Below are positions 1 to 4,655 of a DNA stretch of 5,514 nucleotides, piece by piece. Under the pieces are notes generated by a model that did no database searches, was not told the origin of the DNA, and saw only the letters and a list, made by a program, of their open reading frames with translations. The stretch's first letter is position 1; the number at the start of each line of letters is the position of its first letter. The translations under genes were made by a program, and so were the position numbers. Origin of the DNA: Gemmatimonadota bacterium (GTDB lineage: Bacteria; Gemmatimonadota; Gemmatimonadetes; Longimicrobiales; Longimicrobiaceae); NCBI GenBank assembly GCA_019348475.1, contig JAHWJJ010000332.1, positions 1-5,514 on the forward strand, given 5' to 3'.

Positions 1-60
1 GGCGAGTTCGAGTCCGCGTTCTCGGGCCCTCACTGGCCGGAACCCGAGACCGAACAGTGA
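1..60 (+). CDS. C-terminal end of an unidentified upstream frame (partial)
   Basis: This frame is open from the window edge and ends at TGA 58-60, giving 19 acidic, Pro/Glu-rich residues that finish PEPETEQ. It is the same frame as the Rhs fragment that follows, so the stop separates the two. By analogy with the two later cassettes, where Rhs core homology resumes within about 20 bp of an immunity-gene stop codon, this could be the tail of the immunity gene of a preceding cassette. The stretch is too short to assign a family, and it could be non-coding. Confidence 0.25.
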   Translation, partial: GEFESAFSGPHWPEPETEQ

Positions 61-324
61 TGCGCTCCTGCCGCCGATTCTTCTACGACGCCGGTCAGCA
101 CGACCGCGTGGCACCAGAAGACGAACACCGACATCCGCACCTGGTACGGCGGGCTGGTGGACGGCATGCGCGACGCCAGCGGGCAGATGTACATGCGCAA
201 CCGCTACTACGACCCGCAGACGGGGCAGTTCACGCAGACGGACCCCATTGGGCTGGCAGGCGGGCTGAACAGCTACGGGTTCGCGGCGGGGGACCCCGTC
301 ACATACGCGGATCCGTATGGTCTG
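61..324 (+). repeat. Rhs core repeat, copy A (about 88 codons)
   Basis: This is the shortest of three core copies in the window. From about 94 onward it aligns with 2468-2695 (copy B) and 5224-5451 (copy C), with many third-position differences but nearly the same protein, including GGLVDGMRDASGQMYMRNRYYDP. Positions 61-93 (DSSTTPVS region) have no clear match in the other two copies and may come from a divergent core allele. It is the probable homology arm of cassette A. Confidence 0.7.
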
Positions 325-789
325 TGCGCGGCGAGCCAGGTTCAGCCTGCGCAAGGAGACAACCCCGAGGCTGTGTGTCCGGGCGGGTTGACGCACGGCG
401 AGTTCTATGCCAAAGAAGACGGCTTCGCAAGTAGCGTGTTCCCACTTCGGCGCAATGTCGGGGACACAGGGGTCCAGCAGCCCTTGGTGGTCACATTCCG
501 AAATCTGGCAATTGCCCGAACCTGTCCAGCATCAATCAAACTGCTGGACGTACCTCTGACGCCGCTCGCGGCGCGGCGGCAAGGCCCTACATACTGGGAG
601 ATGAACAGTATTTCCTTTGGACAGAGAGGATTCCGCATAGCGCCTTTTGGCCTCACCCTCTTGGATACACGACAGGTGAATTATCATGGAGAAGTTGAGG
701 ACGTACATAAGGGCGGAATCCAACTCGCGGCTGGTAGTGTCCACTGCGCGACGGGAACCGGCGTTTTTGCTTCCATGGGATCACCGTGA
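61..789 (+). CDS. Orphan Rhs C-terminal fragment with unknown toxin tip (cassette A)
   Basis: The frame is open from 61 to TGA 787-789, but the first usable start is GTG 157 (then ATG 166), giving 210 residues. Rhs homology is visible upstream of that start: the STTAWH region near 94-111 aligns with RTTAWH in core copy B. This is therefore a truncated piece of a larger protein, probably not independently translated. The core part shows RYYDPQTGQF, DPIGLAGGLNSYGF and PVTYADPYGL (295-324), the last matching the PxxxxDPxGL end-of-core signature where Rhs proteins are cut to free the toxin. The tip (325-786, 154 residues) has four cysteines, a WEMNSISFG segment and a His/Glu-containing YHGEVEDVHKGG segment. 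I recognise no toxin family in it. A role as a secreted antibacterial toxin is inferred only from its position after the core and before an exported small protein. Confidence 0.75.
   Translation, partial: CAPAADSSTTPVSTTAWHQKTNTDIRTWYGGLVDGMRDASGQMYMRNRYYDPQTGQFTQTDPIGLAGGLNSYGFAAGDPVTYADPYGLCAASQVQPAQGDNPEAVCPGGLTHGEFYAKEDGFASSVFPLRRNVGDTGVQQPLVVTFRNLAIARTCPASIKLLDVPLTPLAARRQGPTYWEMNSISFGQRGFRIAPFGLTLLDTRQVNYHGEVEDVHKGGIQLAAGSVHCATGTGVFASMGSP
295..324 (+). other. Core/tip junction A: PVTYADPYGL
   Basis: The ten codons match the PxxxxDPxGL motif that ends the conserved Rhs core. In characterised Rhs/TcC proteins the aspartates of the terminal core act in autoproteolysis just after this motif, releasing the C-terminal toxin. 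Similarity to copies B and C ends exactly here, and the variable tip starts at 325 (Cys). Confidence 0.8.
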
Positions 790-836
790 CCTCAGGCGGC
801 ATGCCGCTGCGGCACAATTTCCAATCCCCCGAATCT

Positions 837-844
837 AGAAAGGA
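837..844 (+). promoter_or_regulatory. Ribosome binding site for the cassette A exported protein
   Basis: AGAAAGGA lies 10 nt before ATG 855. It supports 855 over two upstream in-frame starts: GTG 786 (overlapping the toxin stop as GTGA) and ATG 801. A start at 855 also places a hydrophobic signal sequence at the N-terminus. Confidence 0.5.
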
Positions 845-854
845 TGCGGCTCCG

Positions 855-1493
855 ATGCGCACTCTCTTGGCGGTCGCACTCCTGCTGCTCCTCATGAGCA
901 GCGCCTGTTTTCTTGCTCCGCGATCTGTCCGGGCCGCGAGACGTGGGCCGAGCAACGGCCAGCAAGCAAAGCTCGCACGCGCGGCGGTGGTCATTCTCGA
1001 CGATATTGCCGCACAAGTGAGCGATGCGCCGCCAGCGCGCTTCCAATTGGTTCCCTACGAAGAATCGACGCTCGAGCAGGTTGTCGAGCGCCTGTCGGCG
1101 ATGCGCAAGCCGGTTGAGTGTTCATCGCGCATAGAGGCGAGTACTCTGCGGCTCGAATGCAGGCCCCTCTCCCGTGCGAACCGGTGGCTGCTCAGCACCC
1201 AAACGGCGTTAGCGCAGCAGCAGCGGGCGCGGTCTGGCGATTCTGCGCGCCTCGGTCCGCCCTCCGCCGTGCATGTAGCCGGTCGTCTTGGAACCGTTAT
1301 CCTGCACCCTGCGGAAGCAGCACGGCTAGATACGGCTTACCTGTTCTTGGGCAACTACATCATGTCCCAAGAAGACGTTAGCGCACCAGAGGATCAGGCA
1401 GGGAGCTGGTTCATCGTCCGCCAGTACCGCGCGTCCGACATCACCGGTAGCTCAGGAACGCCCCGGCACGCGCCCCACAAACACGAGCGATAG
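855..1493 (+). CDS. Exported protein, candidate immunity protein for tip A
   Basis: The product is 212 residues from ATG 855. It begins MRTLLAVALLLLLM, a short positive n-region and long hydrophobic core, then SSACFLAPRSVRA. VRA at residues 25-27 fits signal peptidase I cleavage. Cys18 preceded by SSA is a weak lipobox because Leu/Val/Ile is missing at -3. The mature part is hydrophilic, with an Arg-rich middle, a hydrophobic strand (VAGRLGTVIL) and a basic tail ending HAPHKHER. I recognise no family. It lies 65 bp after the toxin-tip stop and is followed by the next core repeat about 20 bp after its own stop. That is the standard place for an Rhs immunity gene, so immunity is inferred from position. 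A start at GTG 786, giving 235 residues and possible translational coupling, cannot be excluded. Confidence 0.65.
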   Translation: MRTLLAVALLLLLMSSACFLAPRSVRAARRGPSNGQQAKLARAAVVILDDIAAQVSDAPPARFQLVPYEESTLEQVVERLSAMRKPVECSSRIEASTLRLECRPLSRANRWLLSTQTALAQQQRARSGDSARLGPPSAVHVAGRLGTVILHPAEAARLDTAYLFLGNYIMSQEDVSAPEDQAGSWFIVRQYRASDITGSSGTPRHAPHKHER

Positions 1494-1518
1494 CACGCCA
1501 TGTAGCGCGCCAGGCGTG
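1494..1518 (+). other. Inverted repeat just after the cassette A immunity stop
   Basis: CACGCC (1494-1499) pairs perfectly with GGCGTG (1513-1518) around a 13-nt loop, starting at the base after the TAG stop. The right arm lies in the first bases of core copy B. There is no U-tract, so an intrinsic terminator is unlikely. It may be chance in GC-rich DNA. Confidence 0.25.
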
Positions 1519-1899
1519 GACCGCACCTCGGAGTCGCTGATGCACGAGGCGTTCACTCACGACGCCCGGGGCAAGCTGCTGACCGCCACGGAGCAGTCCA
1601 GCACGCTCACCGGGGCCGCGGGAAGCGACTTCCACCAGTGGTACACGGGGCTCGGCAGCCTGGCGGCAACCGACTGGGACAACCAGCAGAAACCCCGAGT
1701 TCGCCACCGAACAGTTCGCGACCGACGCGCTGGGCAACGTCTACTGGCGGCGCAGCGGCTCAGCCGGGAACTGGATGGTTGCGGCCCCGTACCAGACCTT
1801 CTACACGCCCCGCGCCGGGCGCGTCGCGGGCACGAAGCGGCTGCCGCCGAGCTCGCTCTCGGAGCCGCAGTACGACGACCTGACCAGCCGGGCCTATGA
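1516..1899 (+). pseudogene. Rhs core fragment, first frame (before frameshift), cassette B
   Basis: From GTG 1516 (or ATG 1540) this frame encodes recognisable Rhs core, SLMHEAFTHDARGKLL then WYTGLGSLAATDWDNQQ, up to about 1692. After AAACCCC (1690-1696) it leaves the Rhs frame and runs as Arg-rich shadow sequence to its stop at 1899. The true continuation (PEFATEQFATDALGNVYW) is in the +1 frame. No good ribosome binding site precedes 1516. Upstream of about 1512 the homology to copy C is lost, so the N-terminal bulk of the Rhs protein is missing. I read this as the left half of a broken, displaced core fragment. Confidence 0.6.
1690..1698 (+). other. Apparent +1 frameshift site AAA-CCC-CGA, copy B
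   Basis: The upstream Rhs frame reads CAG-AAA-CCC-CGA-GTT. The downstream frame continues Rhs-like from GAG (1697-1699), giving PEFATEQF. One extra base, or a +1 slip of the CCC-decoding tRNA onto the overlapping CCC, reconciles them. CCC followed by C and a usually slow CGA codon resembles known +1-prone contexts. A plain 1-bp insertion giving AAACCCC from AACCCC is equally consistent. The same sequence occurs at 4446-4454. Confidence 0.6.
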
Positions 1900-3160
1900 C
1901 GCGAGCGGCAACGTGGACTGGGGAGGGAACGAGGTGATCACCACGGCTCCCGACGGCAGCCAGTTCACTTCGCGCTACGCGCGCAGCCGCTCGTACTACG
2001 GCGCGGACGAGCGCCTGCGGTACTACCAGGAGCAGGTGCTGGTGAGCAGCGGCACCTCGGTGCAGAACCTGGGGGTGTGGGAGGAGTATCGCTACGACCC
2101 GCTGGGCCGCCGCGTGCTGGTGCGGAGCAACCGCGACGACCTGTGCGACCAGCCCGACCAGTGCGTCAGCCACATCACCCGCTACGTGTGGTCGGGCGAC
2201 CAGGTGCTGTGGGAGCTGCGGGCGGAGGGCGGAAACGGGGCATCGCTGGAGAGCGAGAGCAGCATGGGCGCGCAGCACGGCCGCGTGAGCTACTTCCACG
2301 CGGGCGGGATCGACCGGCCGCTGGTGATCATGAAGAACGACACCAGCATCATCCCGCACCAGAACTGGCGGGGCCAGTTCGCGTTCGGGACCTACGCGAA
2401 CGGGCAGGTGAGCGACTGCAACGGATGGAGGAGCCCGTGCTCCAACGTGCCCTGGGCGGGCTTCCGCACCACGGCGTGGCATGTGGAGGCCAACGCGCCG
2501 GACATCCGCAACTGGTACGGGGGCCTGGTGGACGGCATGCGCGATGCCAGCGGGCAGATGTACATGCGCAACCGGTACTACGACCCCGCCACGGGCCAGT
2601 TCACGCAGACGGACCCGATCGGGATCGCGGGCGGGCTGAACGCGTACGGGTTCGCGGCAGGGGACCCGGTCACATATAGCGATCCGTACGGGTTGTATAT
2701 TATCATCCAAGGTTCGAGAGAATATCGTCAGCGGGTCCTGCGCGCCCTCGCGTACGTCGCCGGCCGGTCGGAGACGTTCCGGGACATCCACAATCTGTTT
2801 GCTGCCTCCCGTCGAGTTCACATCCGCATTGGTGCGGACATTCTAGGGAACGATTGCTCCGCACCCGGGTGTCACCGGTCCGTTCCATTCCAAGGAATCT
2901 CTCTCATCCAGGTGCGAGACGATATCGATGGGGACCTCGCCTTCGCAGAAGTCCTGGCGCACGAGATCATCCATGCTGCCGGCGCCCAATCCAGACGCCT
3001 TCCGACCAACGTCCCCTTACAGTGCGCTGCGCGGCTGGCTTCGACTGCGCACGCCTGCACGGAGGTGTGGGATCAGCAGATCAAACAGGAGATCGAGGAT
3101 TGGCACGAACGCGCGAGAGCTGTGCGCGCACTGCAGTCCGGCGACTCAAAGCAAGACTGA
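1775..3160 (+). CDS. Rhs core fragment fused to zinc-metallopeptidase toxin tip (cassette B)
   Basis: This is 461 residues from ATG 1775, the first start in this frame after a stop at 1580-1582; Rhs homology extends upstream to about 1697. Residues 1-307 are Rhs core: YDASGN (41-46), YRYDPLGRRVLV (105-116), a Cys-containing insert (124-130), GIDRPLVI (178-185), RYYDPATGQF (267-276), DPIGIAGGLN (280-289) and PVTYSDPYGL (298-307). The tip (308-461, 154 residues) carries HEIIHAAG at 396-403, the HExxH zinc site with Glu397 as catalytic base. Glu430 in HACTEVWD is a plausible third ligand. The pattern of an early hydrophobic strand, a RSETFRDIH helix and HExxH resembles M91/NleD-like effector peptidases, but that is recall, not a search. 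It would cleave a protein in rival cells. A lipoprotein gene starts 10 bp after its stop. The fragment lacks the N-terminal delivery region, so it is probably a silent donor cassette. Confidence 0.8.
   Translation: MVAAPYQTFYTPRAGRVAGTKRLPPSSLSEPQYDDLTSRAYDASGNVDWGGNEVITTAPDGSQFTSRYARSRSYYGADERLRYYQEQVLVSSGTSVQNLGVWEEYRYDPLGRRVLVRSNRDDLCDQPDQCVSHITRYVWSGDQVLWELRAEGGNGASLESESSMGAQHGRVSYFHAGGIDRPLVIMKNDTSIIPHQNWRGQFAFGTYANGQVSDCNGWRSPCSNVPWAGFRTTAWHVEANAPDIRNWYGGLVDGMRDASGQMYMRNRYYDPATGQFTQTDPIGIAGGLNAYGFAAGDPVTYSDPYGLYIIIQGSREYRQRVLRALAYVAGRSETFRDIHNLFAASRRVHIRIGADILGNDCSAPGCHRSVPFQGISLIQVRDDIDGDLAFAEVLAHEIIHAAGAQSRRLPTNVPLQCAARLASTAHACTEVWDQQIKQEIEDWHERARAVRALQSGDSKQD
2666..2695 (+). other. 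Core/tip junction B: PVTYSDPYGL
   Basis: This is the PxxxxDPxGL end-of-core signature. The copy B/C similarity, including a run of identical bases before it, stops after the DPYGL codons. The metallopeptidase tip begins at 2696 (Tyr). It is the expected autoproteolytic release point and marks the boundary of the exchangeable module. Confidence 0.8.
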
Positions 3161-3165
3161 GGAGG
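3161..3165 (+). promoter_or_regulatory. Ribosome binding site of the cassette B lipoprotein gene
   Basis: GGAGG begins at the base after the toxin TGA (3158-3160) and lies 5 nt before ATG 3171. The strong match, together with the lipobox downstream, picks 3171 over longer in-frame starts that would overlap the toxin gene. The tight packing suggests co-translation of toxin and immunity. Confidence 0.75.
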
Positions 3166-3170
3166 AAGCG

Positions 3171-3764
3171 ATGATGAGCGCTAATTCCCGGTTCGGCTAC
3201 GTGACGCTAATGTGTTACATCTTGCTCGCTGGCTGTCGCCCGCCCGCTGCCGTTGATGTACTGCGCGGCGAGTGGGTAGTCCTGGTTCCCGATGGAAGCA
3301 CCGCACAGGACACGCTGGGGCGAATGGTCTTCGGTCCCCGCATTCCGTGCTACTGTGACGATGTTTTCTCCATGCCGAAGGATGGGATCAGCGGTCGGGC
3401 GTATTTGGGGACGGCCGAAGGAAACCCACCCGCGTATGGCTCTGATCTTCAGGAGGCTGTGATCGCCCGCTATTCCCCCCAAGATGATTCTGTAATCATC
3501 GAAGGAATTGCCGGGTACCGTTTCGCCGGGCGCGCAGATGGCGATTCGCTGATCACTGGAGAATGGATTGACGCTGAGGCCGCCACAATGCGTAGGACCG
3601 GGACGTTCGAGATGCGTGCTGTTGCTCCGACTGCGATCACAGACTCTGCCCGGATCAGAGGCTCGAGGGAAGTCGCGCGCTGGCTGAGGGGTGACGTCCC
3701 ACCGCCGGTCGGGCCGGTAGACACAGTCCTGCCCATTAACGCCCTGCCTCCGCAGGGCCGGTGA
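3171..3764 (+). CDS. Lipoprotein, candidate immunity protein for the metallopeptidase tip
   Basis: The product is 197 residues, starting at tandem ATG codons (3171, 3174). Residues 1-22 form a lipoprotein signal: Arg7, the hydrophobic stretch YVTLMCYILL, then the lipobox LAGC with Cys22 as the lipidated residue. Arg follows at +2, so there is no Asp inner-membrane retention signal by the enteric rule. The mature region has short strands (GEWVVLVPDG, DDSVIIEGIAGYRFAG, SLITGEWIDAEAATMRRTGTFEMRAV) suggesting a small beta-rich domain. It ends with a Pro-rich tail. I recognise no family. It sits 10 bp after the toxin-tip gene with its own strong ribosome binding site, and the next Rhs core copy resumes shortly after its stop. 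That is the classic toxin-immunity-next cassette order. Inhibition of the metallopeptidase in the envelope is inferred. It could instead be an unrelated cargo lipoprotein. Confidence 0.75.
   Translation: MMSANSRFGYVTLMCYILLAGCRPPAAVDVLRGEWVVLVPDGSTAQDTLGRMVFGPRIPCYCDDVFSMPKDGISGRAYLGTAEGNPPAYGSDLQEAVIARYSPQDDSVIIEGIAGYRFAGRADGDSLITGEWIDAEAATMRRTGTFEMRAVAPTAITDSARIRGSREVARWLRGDVPPPVGPVDTVLPINALPPQGR
3741..3758 (+). other. Perfect 7-bp hairpin at the end of the lipoprotein gene
   Basis: GCCCTGC, loop CTCC, then GCAGGGC form a perfect stem-loop over the last codons (ALPPQG) just before TGA 3762-3764. No U-run follows (the next bases are CGGTGAG), so it is not a standard intrinsic terminator. 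It might stabilise the mRNA end or be incidental. Confidence 0.4.
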
Positions 3765-3776
3765 GATTGATACCAC

Positions 3777-4655
3777 TTGTCACGCCGGCCGAAGATCGTC
3801 GCCTTCCCCTACTACCCAAACGTGGGCGGTGGATCGATGGTGATCGGCGAGGAGTGGACGCACTTCCGGTACGACGGTGCCGGGAACATGGTGTACGCCG
3901 AGAACGCCGAGGCCATCGTTCAGCGCAGCTACTCCCGCGGCGGGCTCCTGCGGGGCGACACGCTACGCATCCGCCGCTACGCCGAGCTGGACTTCGGCAC
4001 CCACGTGTACGGACTGGAGCACGGCTACGACCTGCTGAGCCGGCCGCTGTGGCAGGTGCATCCGCGCAACCTGGCCGTGAGCAGCCACACCGACCGGTGG
4101 CAGTACGACGCGGGGACCGGCGCGCTGCTGGCGGCGCAGAGCCGCCTCGGGCTGCACTTCACCTTCGGGAACGACGTGGGTGGACGGCTGATCAGCGTGC
4201 GGGGCCCCGGCGGCAGCTTCGTGGATTCCACCACGTACGACCGGGGCGGACGCCGGCTTCTGCGGCGGGCGTGGACCAGCACCGGGGAGACGCTGATGCA
4301 CGAGGCGTTCACTCATGACGCCCGCGGCAAGCTGCTGACCGCCACCGAGCAGTCCAGCACGCTCACCGGGGCCGCGGGAAGCGACTTCCACCAGTGGTAC
4401 ACGGGGCTCGGCAGCCTGGCGGCAACCGACTGGGACAACCAGCAGAAACCCCGAGTTCGCCACCGAACAGTTCGCGACCGACGCGCTGGGCAACGTCTAC
4501 TGGCGGCGCAGCGGCTCAGCCGGGAACTGGATGGTTGCGGCCCCGTACCAGACCTTCTACACGCCCCGCGCCGGGCGCGTCGCGGGCACGAAGCGGCTGC
4601 CGCCGAGCTCGCTCTCGGAGCCGCAGTACGACGACCTGACCAGCCGGGCCTATGA
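3777..4655 (+). pseudogene. Rhs core fragment, first frame (before frameshift), cassette C
   Basis: The frame is open from TTG 3777, with ATG 3837 as an alternative start; neither has a convincing ribosome binding site. It encodes about 225 residues of genuine Rhs core up to the shift at 4446-4454. YD motifs are seen at residues 32 (YDGAGN), 84 (YDLLSR), 110 (YDAGTG) and 154 (YDRGGR), and then FTHDARGKLL as in copy B. After DWDNQQKP it leaves the Rhs frame and runs as Arg-rich shadow sequence to 4655. The Rhs protein continues in the +1 frame (see 4531-5514). The core starts within a few bases of the preceding lipoprotein stop and lacks the usual N-terminal region. It is a displaced core piece, longer than that in cassette B. 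Confidence 0.65.
4446..4454 (+). other. Apparent +1 frameshift site AAA-CCC-CGA, copy C
   Basis: It has the same sequence and codon phase as in copy B (1690-1698): upstream frame CAG-AAA-CCC-CGA, downstream frame continuing from GAG (4453-4455). It lies inside the 865-bp identical block, so shared ancestry or gene conversion alone explains why both copies have it. Confidence 0.6.

Larger units (their letters stand above)
1512..2695 (+). repeat. Rhs core direct repeat, copy B
   Basis: This is homologous to 4267-5451 at an offset of 2756 bp. Identity by eye is complete over 1591-2455. On the left, 1540-1590 differs from copy C at three positions, all synonymous. A single-base gap near 1522 marks the ragged start of homology. 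On the right, 2456-2695 differs in 16 of 80 codons, 13 of them synonymous. Homology ends at the DPYGL codons and the tips then differ completely. Confidence 0.9.

Noticed and set aside
786..854. GTG start overlapping the tip A stop (GTGA) for the exported protein
   Set aside because: It would put 23 hydrophilic residues before the signal sequence and has no clear ribosome binding site. ATG 855 has AGAAAGGA upstream and an N-terminal signal. Kept only as an alternative.
1494..1518. Inverted repeat as an intrinsic terminator
   Set aside because: It has a short stem, a long loop and no U-tract, and one arm lies in the next core copy.
2077..2679. Plus-strand 200-codon frame rich in Arg/Gly/Pro, repeated at 4833-5435
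   Set aside because: It is an out-of-phase shadow of the Rhs core frame with no recognisable motifs.
1760..2821. Long minus-strand open frame (353 codons), repeated at 4516-5238
   Set aside because: It is antisense to clear Rhs core, its product is a low-complexity Ala/Val/Arg/Pro sequence typical of antisense frames in GC-rich genes, and it recurs only because the core is duplicated.
2928..3170. Longer start for the lipoprotein gene, overlapping the metallopeptidase tip
   Set aside because: A strong GGAGG and a canonical lipobox fit ATG 3171, and the upstream part is a shadow of the toxin frame.
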